Below are positions 26,314 through 35,267 of a stretch of DNA of 64,000 nt, piece by piece. The DNA lies in contig NZ_LR734808.1 in NCBI RefSeq assembly GCF_902506655.1, positions 1,178,001-1,242,000 on the forward strand, given 5' to 3'. Source of the DNA: Marinoscillum sp. 108 (GTDB lineage Bacteria; Bacteroidota; Bacteroidia; Cytophagales; Cyclobacteriaceae). The position numbers and the translations under genes were made by a program. The notes below the pieces were generated by a model that was not told the DNA's origin, ran no database searches, and saw nothing but the letters and a program-made list of their open reading frames with translations. The stretch's first letter is position 1, and the number at the start of each line of letters is the position of its first letter.

Positions 26314-29300
26314 TTATCAGATCAAACTCGCAGACATAGTCACCAAAGACAATGACAACTGTACAGGTACGACCAACGGATACATCGCCATCAGAGAAAT
26401 CTATGTAGATGGAGTCGCTGTAGATCTCGCTACCAATGGGACTGATTATACCTTCACCTGGTCAGGAAACACTACCGCTGGGGATGGTACACTCGAAACC
26501 GTCAATGCTGTAGGTGACAGCATCGGTACGGTAGGCGCTGGTACTTATACCGTATTCGTTACCAACACTTCGGCTGGTGGTAATGCTTGTTCTTCGGCTT
26601 CTGTTTCGGTAACCATTGCTGATGATACTGAGAATCCACTTATCGAACTGGTAACCCTATCCGATGATACCTTCTGTGACCCTACTGCTGATACCGGAGA
26701 TGGACAGCTTGAAGTGAAAATCACAGGTACTCCGGGAATCGATGTGACTGAATACCTCTTCAGATGGTGGGCTGGTACCGATACCACTATCGCAGCTATG
26801 GAGATCACAAACGCTGCCAACTTCGGTGGTACCATCGATGTGACTGCTGCGGACTCTTCAGCCATCGAAGGGCTTCCTTCAGGTAAGTACACCGTAGTGG
26901 CTTATGATGCCAACGATCCTTACAATGGATGTAAGTCTGTCGCTACATACACACTCAAAGAAGACAATCCGGTCTATCAGATCAAACGCGTTGATATCAT
27001 CACCACTGATGATACCAACTGTGATAATAACAATGCCAATGGAACTATCAATATTACCAGAATATTCAAGGATGGCATTGCTGTTGACCTGAGTGTAAGT
27101 GGAGGAGATTATGCCTTCACCTGGACAGGACTCAATGCTGGAGCTAATCCATTCACTGTGAATTCCGTTAATGACAATGTGTCCGATGTGCTTCCTGGTA
27201 CCTATACCGTATATGTAGAAAACCTGGTGGACAACCTCTGTCGTTCGCAGGCCGTCAATGTAACTGTTGGTCAGGATGGAATAGAGCCTACGTTCGACAC
27301 TCCTGTGGTCACTGAGGATACGTACTGTACTGGTGGAAATGGGTCTGTCACGCTGGCTATCCTGGCACCTGATACAGACGAAGCAAATTATGACTTTAGC
27401 TGGTATGAAGGAACTGGTACTGCTGGTACATTCAGAGGTGATCTGAGTGGAGTGGGCAACTTCTCAGCTACCAACCTCAACGCTGGATTCTATACCATTG
27501 TGGTGACTGCTCAGGCTACGGCATCCGAAGGAACCGGATGTACAGATATGATTGTAGTAGAAGTTGAAGATAACCCTGATGTGATCAAAATTGCTGCCAA
27601 TCAAATTGTAGGAACTCCTATCACTGATTGTAGTCCACACAATGGACAAGTGGTTGTCAACAACGTCACCCTGAATGGGGCATTAGTTGGAACAGCAGGT
27701 TACACCTTTACCTTATATGAAAGCGATGGTGTCACTCCAAGTGCTTCCACATTTACCGGAGCCAGCACCTCTGCTAACCTATCTCCTGGCACCTATTTCG
27801 TGTCAGCCAATGACGCTGTAACAGGTTGTACTACGCCGCTCAGAAGTGTAATCATTGATTATGATACAGAGCAACCTACTTTGAGTATAGCTCTGGATAG
27901 GTTGAATTCTTCTTGCGATGTGGCCAATGCTGACGGACAGTTGACGCTCTCAATTACCGGAGCTGATATGGATGCCAACTATACCATAGACTGGTATCTT
28001 GGTACCGTTTCTAATCCAGGAAGTGCAGAACTATTAGCCGATGGAGTTCCATCAGCAGGTGGATTCACTCCTTCAATTACCATTTCTGGCACCACCCCTC
28101 CTACTTCTACGATCAGTGGGTTGGCTACTGCCAGGTATTTTGCGAGAGTGACGGACACCACTAATCCGAATGCTAATTGTAATAATGTAATTGCTAAATC
28201 CGTATTGCAAGACTCCACATTTGCCATCAGCATGACACTGACTGCCAGTAGCCAGACCAACTGTACTGCGAACGGAGAGGTAGTGATCAACAGCATTACA
28301 TTGACTACTCAGGATGGTCCTACATCTGTCTCTGGTGAAGCAGTGGATGGTGGAGTAGCTAACCTGATCGGAACATATGATCTGCAACTGCTAAACGCAA
28401 ACCAACAACTGATCACAGCTGTAACTACAGATGCGGATCTGCAAGGTCTGAGTGAGGGTAACTACTTCATCAATGCTACACATCAGGTGTATGACTGTGA
28501 GTCAAACAGCTTCCCATTCCAGATTGTGGAAGACATAGCTTATCCCGAAGCATCTGTGACTACCATAGAGCCTAATACAAGTTGTACTTCTACAGGTGTT
28601 GGTTCTATTGAGATTACGTTACTGACCGACGGGGTGGCCAACGCTTATACCGTGGACTGGAGAAATGGAAGTTTGCCAACCTCTCCTGCTGTAACCCCAG
28701 CAGAAGGAACAGCTTCTTCATCAGCCAACACCTTTACCTTAAGCGGCCTTTCTGCAGGAAACTATACGGCGGTAATCTCGGATGCTACTTCCGGATGCTC
28801 TGTTAATTTCACTTATGAGGTACTTGAGAATTTAAGCTACCCAACCATCAATATTCCAGATGGACAGGTCACTCACAATACACTATGTGGGGCCGGAAAC
28901 GGAGCGATTACGATAGATGATAACGACATCACCTATCAGGGTGCTGCAGGCCTGGTTGCTGATTACGACTGGACGATTACCTCAAGTATTGGACAGGCTG
29001 GCTTCCCTCAGGCATTAAATGCTCCCGCGGCTATCAGTCTTTCAAATCTGTTACCAGATACCATCACCTTCCTGGCCACTCATAGGGTGACAGGATGTTC
29101 GAATGGATCTCTTGAGTTGATCATTCTGGATAAGAGCAGACTTCCAGAAATTGATTCACTGGTGATGATCCCTAATGCCAACTGTGATGGTGGAGGAATC
29201 GCGCAGGGATTGATTGAGATCAGAGAGATTGATGGAATAGCTCCTTCTGCTGGAAACTATGACTATCAGTGGTATGTGGGTACTTCTGCGAGTGCGGGCA

Positions 29301-32005
29301 ATGAGGTGAGTGTGGTACTTGGAGAGTCCGATAGTACTGAACTTGTGCAGAACCTGCCAGATGATTTCTATACCGTAGAGATCACAAACAACAACACCGG
29401 ATGTGTGTCTACACAAACGATCGAAGTTCAGAACGATCCCGATTATCCGATTATTATTTCTTACGAAGTGAACAAAAACCTGACTTGTTTCACTGTTGGA
29501 AATGGCTCTTTTGTCATTACCCAGATAAGATACCAAGGTACTGACCTGAGTATGGGTAACAGCGCAGATTCATTGACCATAGTAAGTGATTACACCCTGC
29601 TGCTATTCGCATCAGATGGAGTCACTCCGATGACCGATGGGGACCCTGCTACCACAATGAAACTTGATAGCTTAAGTGCAGGTACTTACTATGCTGCCAT
29701 AAGGAAAAATGATTCTAATTGTGATTCTGAAAAAGTACAATTTGTGATAAAGGACAATCCTTTCTACCCTCAGATTCAAATCATCCAGGTAGAAGCGGAC
29801 TCTACGTGTTCGGAAACAGGTACCACTCCAAACGGAATGCTATTGGCAATCCCGGACAATGCTAACGATCCGATTCATATTGATTCGTCATATACCTTTA
29901 ACTGGTATGAAGTGGATCCAGGCACCAATGCCAGAATCACAGGAAGCATATCGTCCAACGACACACTCAGCGGACAATATCAGGGTAAGTTTGAAGTGGA
30001 AGTTGTGAATGTCAATGTTGGTTGTCTATCCAACGCCTACTTCACGCTGACCAATGAACCTGAAGAACTGAGGATTGTTGCTATTGATTCGGTGAGTATG
30101 ACGGCTTGTTCGCCTTCCAATGCCTTCTTTGAGGTGACAATGATCAATATTGGCAATCTGACAGACTATACTTACTATTTCTATAATGGTGATCCTACCA
30201 TTGGAAACCCGAATGACTCATTGATCTATAGTGGCCCTAGCCCGATCCTATCATTTAATGATACAGGATTTGATGTGGTGCCTGATGAATACTATGTGAT
30301 TGCTATGAGTAACATTACCGGATGTAGTACAGATATCTATCAGATTGAGATAACGGATAAGACTACCAGACCAGGAATTACACTTGAAGCTTTCTCTCTT
30401 CAAACAAACTGTGACCCTGCTAATCCAAATGGATCACTCACAGTGAGTGCTAATGGCTCTCAGGATAACACATTGTACATTTTTGAGTGGACCAACTCTG
30501 CTGGTACCGTGGTAGAAGCTAACAATGCGACGGCTGATAGCCTGGCAGCGGACACTTATACCGTGACCATCACGGAGGTGGCAACCGGCTGTTCGGTTTC
30601 GGAAAACTACACGATGATTGATGATTATCCAGATCCGTTGAAACTATCAGTTACTTCTGAGGGTAATTCAAATTGTGTAAATCCTGATGGTAGACTGGCA
30701 GCCAAAGTGAATAACATCCCTGATGGCAAGTCGGCCTCTGATTATCAGTTCTACTGGTTTATTGGTGATCAAACCGCGGGTACTCCTGATCCTACACAAG
30801 CGGATTGGATCGGAACAGTATACTCAGGACTTGAGGCCGGTACCTATACTGTCTATGTAGTAGATGGAACAGACGCCTTCTGTACTTCTGTACCTCGGGC
30901 TGTTACAGTCGAAGACCTGCGAGATACTCCTGACTTTAGAGTGGACGTGATCAATGATGTGACCATTTGCTATCCTACATTGCCAAATGGTAGAGCCACT
31001 ATCGGTTTCACAGAAGGCGAGCTATTCAGATATACTTTCCTTTGGTATGAAGGTGCCATCTCTGATACTACCGGACTCACTCCATTTGTCAGCAATAAGC
31101 AGAGTGTGGATTCACTAAGTATCGGAGTATATACTACGGCGGCTATTGACAAAATCACCGGATGTATAGGATATCAGCAATTCAACATCATGGATGCAAC
31201 GGAAACCGTTGGACTCCCTACTTTGGTGAAGGTGTCTGACCGAACCAACTGTATCTACCCTGATGGACGTGCATTAGCCAGAGTAAATGGAAACACCGAA
31301 GGCTATACTTTCAACTGGTACGAACAGGGTAACCTGACAACTCCGGTATTTACGGGCAGCGATGTGTCTACCCTGGATACCACAACCTACCTGGTAGAGG
31401 CCATCAAAATCTCAACCGGATGTGTATCTGCGAGAGTTTCGGTGGAAATCCTGAATGGTATTGAAGATCCTGAATTCGAAGTATTCACCACGGGGTCCAT
31501 CTGTTTGAGAACAGAAGACGGTGCAGCAAATCAGTTCAACGGAACGGCTGACATCTACTTTGAGGTATTCCATGAGATAGATACAATCTCCTGGATTAAT
31601 CCTGATGGAATTTCAGTCTCTAGTGATGTGAAGTTGATTGGAGCTGAACCAGGCATCTGGAGCGTTTGGTTCAGATCTGACAATGGATGTGATTATACAC
31701 GTGAATTTGAGATTACCGCTGCATTGAAAATCTACAATGGTATCTCATCCAATGGTGACGGAAAGAATGACTTTATGATCATTGATTGTATTGACTACTT
31801 CCCTAACAACAGGGTGAGTATCTATAACCGCGATGGTTCTCTGGTTTACGAAACCAAAGGGTATAATAACATCGACAGAAGATTTGATGGTACGAGTAAT
31901 GTGGGCAGAAATGGATTGAAACTGCCGGTAGGTACTTACTTCTACTTCATTGATAAAGGCGATGGAACTGAAGTAGTGAATGGATATTTAGAGTTAGTTC
32001 GTTAA
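26237..32005 (+). CDS. SprB-like giant repeat adhesin with gliding-type C-terminal domain, 5'-truncated
   Basis: Frame of 1,922 residues from a GTG at 26237, but coding similarity begins at 26186, directly after an in-frame stop, in the middle of a repeat module. There is no signal peptide, so the true 5' end is missing. The body is about 20 modules of 85-110 residues, each with a Cys early (N.tC...NG) and a strand like YTF.WY.G, then AGTYTV.V.D..TGC, as in SprB-repeat proteins. Residues 1829-1922 form a gliding-motility/T9SS type B C-terminal domain (YNGISSNGDGKNDF, YNRDGSLVYE, LPVGTYFYFI). A SprF-like gene follows 9 bp later. The intact protein would be a cell-surface adhesin moved by the gliding machinery. 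Confidence 0.82.
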   Translation: MAYDANDPYNGCKSVATYTLKEDNPVYQIKLADIVTKDNDNCTGTTNGYIAIREIYVDGVAVDLATNGTDYTFTWSGNTTAGDGTLETVNAVGDSIGTVGAGTYTVFVTNTSAGGNACSSASVSVTIADDTENPLIELVTLSDDTFCDPTADTGDGQLEVKITGTPGIDVTEYLFRWWAGTDTTIAAMEITNAANFGGTIDVTAADSSAIEGLPSGKYTVVAYDANDPYNGCKSVATYTLKEDNPVYQIKRVDIITTDDTNCDNNNANGTINITRIFKDGIAVDLSVSGGDYAFTWTGLNAGANPFTVNSVNDNVSDVLPGTYTVYVENLVDNLCRSQAVNVTVGQDGIEPTFDTPVVTEDTYCTGGNGSVTLAILAPDTDEANYDFSWYEGTGTAGTFRGDLSGVGNFSATNLNAGFYTIVVTAQATASEGTGCTDMIVVEVEDNPDVIKIAANQIVGTPITDCSPHNGQVVVNNVTLNGALVGTAGYTFTLYESDGVTPSASTFTGASTSANLSPGTYFVSANDAVTGCTTPLRSVIIDYDTEQPTLSIALDRLNSSCDVANADGQLTLSITGADMDANYTIDWYLGTVSNPGSAELLADGVPSAGGFTPSITISGTTPPTSTISGLATARYFARVTDTTNPNANCNNVIAKSVLQDSTFAISMTLTASSQTNCTANGEVVINSITLTTQDGPTSVSGEAVDGGVANLIGTYDLQLLNANQQLITAVTTDADLQGLSEGNYFINATHQVYDCESNSFPFQIVEDIAYPEASVTTIEPNTSCTSTGVGSIEITLLTDGVANAYTVDWRNGSLPTSPAVTPAEGTASSSANTFTLSGLSAGNYTAVISDATSGCSVNFTYEVLENLSYPTINIPDGQVTHNTLCGAGNGAITIDDNDITYQGAAGLVADYDWTITSSIGQAGFPQALNAPAAISLSNLLPDTITFLATHRVTGCSNGSLELIILDKSRLPEIDSLVMIPNANCDGGGIAQGLIEIREIDGIAPSAGNYDYQWYVGTSASAGNEVSVVLGESDSTELVQNLPDDFYTVEITNNNTGCVSTQTIEVQNDPDYPIIISYEVNKNLTCFTVGNGSFVITQIRYQGTDLSMGNSADSLTIVSDYTLLLFASDGVTPMTDGDPATTMKLDSLSAGTYYAAIRKNDSNCDSEKVQFVIKDNPFYPQIQIIQVEADSTCSETGTTPNGMLLAIPDNANDPIHIDSSYTFNWYEVDPGTNARITGSISSNDTLSGQYQGKFEVEVVNVNVGCLSNAYFTLTNEPEELRIVAIDSVSMTACSPSNAFFEVTMINIGNLTDYTYYFYNGDPTIGNPNDSLIYSGPSPILSFNDTGFDVVPDEYYVIAMSNITGCSTDIYQIEITDKTTRPGITLEAFSLQTNCDPANPNGSLTVSANGSQDNTLYIFEWTNSAGTVVEANNATADSLAADTYTVTITEVATGCSVSENYTMIDDYPDPLKLSVTSEGNSNCVNPDGRLAAKVNNIPDGKSASDYQFYWFIGDQTAGTPDPTQADWIGTVYSGLEAGTYTVYVVDGTDAFCTSVPRAVTVEDLRDTPDFRVDVINDVTICYPTLPNGRATIGFTEGELFRYTFLWYEGAISDTTGLTPFVSNKQSVDSLSIGVYTTAAIDKITGCIGYQQFNIMDATETVGLPTLVKVSDRTNCIYPDGRALARVNGNTEGYTFNWYEQGNLTTPVFTGSDVSTLDTTTYLVEAIKISTGCVSARVSVEILNGIEDPEFEVFTTGSICLRTEDGAANQFNGTADIYFEVFHEIDTISWINPDGISVSSDVKLIGAEPGIWSVWFRSDNGCDYTREFEITAALKIYNGISSNGDGKNDFMIIDCIDYFPNNRVSIYNRDGSLVYETKGYNNIDRRFDGTSNVGRNGLKLPVGTYFYFIDKGDGTEVVNGYLELVR
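26846..26973 (+). repeat. 128-bp exact repeat, copy 2
   Basis: Partner of 26186-26313. Here the repeat continues in frame upstream (DVTAADSSAIEGL), whereas copy 1 is preceded by an in-frame TAG at 26183-26185 and by antisense sequence. Confidence 0.9.
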
Positions 32006-32014
32006 TTTACACTG

Positions 32015-32947
32015 ATGAGCATGAAAAAATACATAGCAGGCATTTTGTTCATATTGAGTGGGGTCATAGCATCTGCCCAGATGCGGGCCCTCACCTCTAC
32101 TTACCCTTTTAATGGTTTATTGATCAACCCTGCTTATGCAGGCAGTCTCAATGTTTTTTCAGTCATAGCTGTACATCGAGAACAGTGGATCAACGTGGAG
32201 GGTGCACCGGTCTATCAGGCGCTTACGGCCCACTCCTCTTTCAATTCGAACAGAATTGGCGTGGGATTGCAAGCCACACGTGATCAGGTAGGTATTACGG
32301 AAAGTGTATCCGTGTATGGCAGCTATGCTTACAAAATCAAAATGAGTTTCGGGATTTTGGCCATGGGCCTGCAGGGAGGCTTTGACAGCCGGGCCTCTGA
32401 TTTCAGTAAACTCTCTGTCTTTGATGAAGATGACCAGTTGCTCTCTGGTACTGTAAACCGCTTTACTCCAAATTTTGGGACCGGACTGTACTTTGCTAAT
32501 CCGCATATGTACGTGGGATTCTCTGTACCCTATATTCTGGAAAACAGAACACTGGTGATTGATGAGAGTGATGCCGTAGCCGCCGATTCCAGAGAAAGCA
32601 GATATTATTACGCCACTGGTGGGGTGATCCTTCCTTTGACCGAATCTATTAAGCTATCTCCTTCCATCCTTTTGAGAGGACAGGAACAAAACAGATTTGC
32701 CTATGACATAACGGCAATGGTTATTTTTGACAATATCGCCTATGCCGGAATTAGTTACAGAAACTCTAATGACATCACCTTCATCGGTCAGTTAATTCTT
32801 AATGAAAACTTCCGTGTAGGGTATGCCTATGATGCTACCACCAGTGAGATCACTACAGAAACCAGCGGGTCACACGAGATTTTGGTCAACTACCGAATCA
32901 AACTAAGGAATTACAAAAAGGATCCTCAGTGTCCGGTTTATTTCTAG
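32015..32947 (+). CDS. PorP/SprF family type IX secretion outer-membrane protein
   Basis: Outer-membrane beta-barrel of 310 residues with a signal peptide (MKKYIAGILFILSGVIASAQ; an ATG two codons earlier may be used) and the family start Y-PFNGLLINPAYAGS. Members such as SprF are needed for secretion or anchoring of the neighbouring SprB-type adhesin with a type B C-terminal domain. It lies 9 bp downstream of just such a gene, so the pair is a cargo-and-partner unit. It converges on a small membrane protein gene with only 7 bp between them. Confidence 0.92.
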   Translation: MSMKKYIAGILFILSGVIASAQMRALTSTYPFNGLLINPAYAGSLNVFSVIAVHREQWINVEGAPVYQALTAHSSFNSNRIGVGLQATRDQVGITESVSVYGSYAYKIKMSFGILAMGLQGGFDSRASDFSKLSVFDEDDQLLSGTVNRFTPNFGTGLYFANPHMYVGFSVPYILENRTLVIDESDAVAADSRESRYYYATGGVILPLTESIKLSPSILLRGQEQNRFAYDITAMVIFDNIAYAGISYRNSNDITFIGQLILNENFRVGYAYDATTSEITTETSGSHEILVNYRIKLRNYKKDPQCPVYF

Positions 32948-32954
32948 TGCTCGA

Positions 32955-33305
32955 TTAGTTATTCCTCTTAGCTCCACTGAGATCCGTGAGAAGGGCATTG
33001 GTCAAGGAAAGCAGCAAGCTAAAAAGCAGTGCCCACCAAAAACCGGCCACCTCAAATCCGGGAATAATAGCATCAGCTATTAAGATAATTAAGGCGTTGA
33101 TTACCAGGAGAAATAATCCCAAGGTGAAAACCGTCAGCGGAATGGTCAGCAAAATGAGAATTGGCTTGATGGTAAGGTTCAGTAGAGACAGCACCAGGGC
33201 CAGTATTACAGCGGCCAAAAATCCCTCCACATAAACACCGGGAAGCAAATGCGACACGATAATAACGGCCAATGCTGATAAAAGTAATCGGACAATAAAG
33301 TTCAT
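32955..33305 (-). CDS. Phage holin family (YvlD-like) small membrane protein
   Basis: Protein of 116 residues with four hydrophobic segments and the family pattern LNLTIKPILILLTIPLTVFTLGLFLLVINALIIL. Despite the Pfam name (phage holin 4 superfamily), these are common chromosomal inner-membrane proteins of unknown role, and nothing phage-like is nearby. Confidence 0.88.
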   Translation of the reverse strand: MNFIVRLLLSALAVIIVSHLLPGVYVEGFLAAVILALVLSLLNLTIKPILILLTIPLTVFTLGLFLLVINALIILIADAIIPGFEVAGFWWALLFSLLLSLTNALLTDLSGAKRNN

Positions 33306-33342
33306 AGCTTTTCTATTTGTTTGGTTAATGTAACGTTGAGGA

Positions 33343-33864
33343 CTATACCTCGTATCGCTCCTTTAGAATATTCCAATGATGCGCCAGGTGGCCTCCGAGA
33401 ATATATACCAAAGCTCTTACTGAGAAAATCACTTCGTTGGATTGCCCCGTGTACTTTGTTTGCTCTTCGGTTAGTGATTTGATTAATTCGATGTTTGCTG
33501 CCCTGAGTCCCATCAACTCTGCCCTCAGGGATGTGATACTCCTCGCTTCGAAAAACGAATTTTCCACATAAGTATTTTGGTCAAACCCAGGAATGGGGGT
33601 CTTATCCTGTCTGGAAAACCGAAGAATCCGATAAGCCATTACCCGCTCCGTATCTATTATATGACCCAATACCTGAGCCACGGTCCATTTCCCTTCATGG
33701 TAAGCAAAGCTCATTTTCTCCTTGGGTATCTTTTCGAGATACGTGGAGAAGGAGTCTGACTGATCTGACAAATATTCTATTACATCTTGATCTCCCACCA
33801 ATTCAATATATCCTCGGTAGAAGTTGGCGTACTCTTCAGGTTTGGGTTTACCTATCTTATTCAT
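33343..33864 (-). CDS. DinB family protein
   Basis: Four-helix DinB/YfiT-like protein of 173 residues from the ATG at 33864. The putative metal ligands are His in WTVAQVLGHIIDTE and the paired His of LGGHLAHHWNIL. Members are metal-dependent thiol transferases or have unknown roles. Its start overlaps the stop of the carbonic anhydrase gene by 8 bp, so it is coupled to it; the longer frame from 33903 would overlap far more. Confidence 0.87.
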   Translation of the reverse strand: MNKIGKPKPEEYANFYRGYIELVGDQDVIEYLSDQSDSFSTYLEKIPKEKMSFAYHEGKWTVAQVLGHIIDTERVMAYRILRFSRQDKTPIPGFDQNTYVENSFFEARSITSLRAELMGLRAANIELIKSLTEEQTKYTGQSNEVIFSVRALVYILGGHLAHHWNILKERYEV

Positions 33865-34372
33865 TTTTGAACCAGTTTGCATATTTGATATAATTACCGG
33901 CAATCCTCAGCAGCATTTCCCGATTTTTACCTTCCACATCCTTTACCTTTCTGGCTGGCACTCCGGCATAGATACTGTTCTCTTCCACAATAGTGCCTTC
34001 CAGCACCACCGCTCCGGCTGCCACGATGGCTCCTGTCTTAATCACCGCTCCATCCATTACCATAGCGCCCATCCCAATAAGTACCTGATCCTGAACAGTA
34101 CACCCATGCACGATGGCATTGTGCCCAATGGACACGTCACTCCCAATATTGGTAGGCGCTTTTTCAAAAGTACCATGAATCGTGACATTATCCTGAATAT
34201 TGGTACGATCTCCTATTTTGATGTAGTTAACATCCCCACGGATGACTGCATTAAACCATACTGTACATTGCGCTCCCATGATCACTTCACCCACGATGGT
34301 TGCATTTTCGGCGAGCCAGCATTCCTTCCCTATTTCAGGAGTATAACCACGTACAGATTTTATCAAAGCCAT
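33857..34372 (-). CDS. Gamma-type carbonic anhydrase family protein
   Basis: Left-handed beta-helix protein of 171 residues made of hexapeptide repeats. The three zinc-ligand His are present: His66 (VTIHG), His84 (IGHNA) and His89 (IVHG). The ending IYAGVPARKVKDV is typical of the YrdA/CaiE/PaaY branch. Probable reaction is CO2 hydration, though many relatives have low activity. First gene of a two-gene operon with the DinB protein; divergent from the YceI gene. Confidence 0.88.
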   Translation of the reverse strand: MALIKSVRGYTPEIGKECWLAENATIVGEVIMGAQCTVWFNAVIRGDVNYIKIGDRTNIQDNVTIHGTFEKAPTNIGSDVSIGHNAIVHGCTVQDQVLIGMGAMVMDGAVIKTGAIVAAGAVVLEGTIVEENSIYAGVPARKVKDVEGKNREMLLRIAGNYIKYANWFKNE

Positions 34373-34449
34373 AAATCATCTCTTTTTTAAACTTCCTAAC
34401 TTGTCGGCTGTTAAGGTAATGTTTTAAAACAAAAAATGAAATCAGGAAT

Positions 34450-35187
34450 ATGAATGCCCCCACAATGAAACTTATGATTGGTCTATTCACGCTGACCTTG
34501 ATCTCCTCATGCTCTACTCCTACCGAAAAAAACCTGGAAGCCGGGGCAGAGCAAGAGGTCATGTCTGTATCAGAAAAAGCTGCATGGATCGATATTGATA
34601 CAACTTCGTCTGTGGTCACATGGATCGGAAGCAAGCCTAAAGGTCAACACAATGGAATCATTCCCTTCACTACCGGTCAACTTGCTGTACTCAACAATGA
34701 AATTGTTGGTGGAAAATTCGAAATGGCTGTTCGAAGACTACAAGTGATGGATCTCATGAAAGATCCTGCAAGGAGTAAGAAGCTAAAAGACCACTTGATG
34801 TCAGAGGATTTTTTTGAGGCAGACAGTTTCCCCACTGCTTCCTTTGAGATTGTAGAAGTAACTCCTTTCGATTCAACAGCGCTGCCAAAAGACACCCAGG
34901 AATTCGAATCTGAGTACACACCGGCCACACTGAGTTCATTCATGGTTGCCAACCCTACACATCTGATCACCGGCAACCTGACCCTGAGAGGCGCTACCAG
35001 AAGTATAACTTTCCCAGCCGATATAAGCTTCAATCCAGAATCTATCCGTGCAGAAGCCAAATTCAACATCGATCGGACAGATTGGAACCTCTCCTACAGT
35101 GATGAAGCCAGTGTGATCGACAAAGCCAAGGATCGGTTCATTTATAACACGGTGAATGTGGGACTAAACCTGGAAGTGACGAGATAA
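34450..35187 (+). CDS. YceI family lipoprotein
   Basis: Protein of 245 residues with a lipoprotein signal (LFTLTLISSC, Cys21) and a YceI lipocalin-like beta-barrel: SVVTWIGSKPKGQHNGIIPF at the start and RATRSITFPADI and RTDWNLSY later. YceI proteins bind isoprenoid-type lipids in the periplasm. The start could also be the ATG at 34465, which gives a shorter signal n-region. The spacing from the divergent carbonic anhydrase gene is 77 bp. Confidence 0.88.
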   Translation: MNAPTMKLMIGLFTLTLISSCSTPTEKNLEAGAEQEVMSVSEKAAWIDIDTTSSVVTWIGSKPKGQHNGIIPFTTGQLAVLNNEIVGGKFEMAVRRLQVMDLMKDPARSKKLKDHLMSEDFFEADSFPTASFEIVEVTPFDSTALPKDTQEFESEYTPATLSSFMVANPTHLITGNLTLRGATRSITFPADISFNPESIRAEAKFNIDRTDWNLSYSDEASVIDKAKDRFIYNTVNVGLNLEVTR

Positions 35188-35218
35188 ATTTAGCCTCAGA
35201 AATACTGACAAGATGTCA

Positions 35219-35245
35219 TTGTCTTAAGTTTGCTACTTATCTTTG
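35219..35245 (+). promoter_or_regulatory. Likely Bacteroidota-type promoter of miaB operon
   Basis: TATCTTTG at 35238-35245 fits the TAnnTTTG -7 element, with TTG at 35219-35221 as a weak -33 element (16-bp spacer, shorter than usual). Start of transcription would fall about 15 bp before the miaB ATG. Confidence 0.4.
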
Positions 35246-35267
35246 CCCATTAAATAATTGACCCACT

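Noticed and set aside
26545-26892. Minus-strand frame within the plus-strand adhesin repeats
   Set aside because: It is antisense to the SprB-like repeat and shares its first residues with the false start of the other giant frame; it is a shadow.
14193-32005. Simple inversion of one giant gene explaining the head-to-head junction
   Set aside because: Both halves end in intact C-terminal secretion signals at their outer ends, so flipping either segment would not restore an in-frame N-terminus; lost sequence fits better.
32955-33305. Prophage remnant suggested by a 'phage holin' family protein
   Set aside because: No integrase, terminase, lysis or structural gene is near; the family is common in bacterial chromosomes outside phages.
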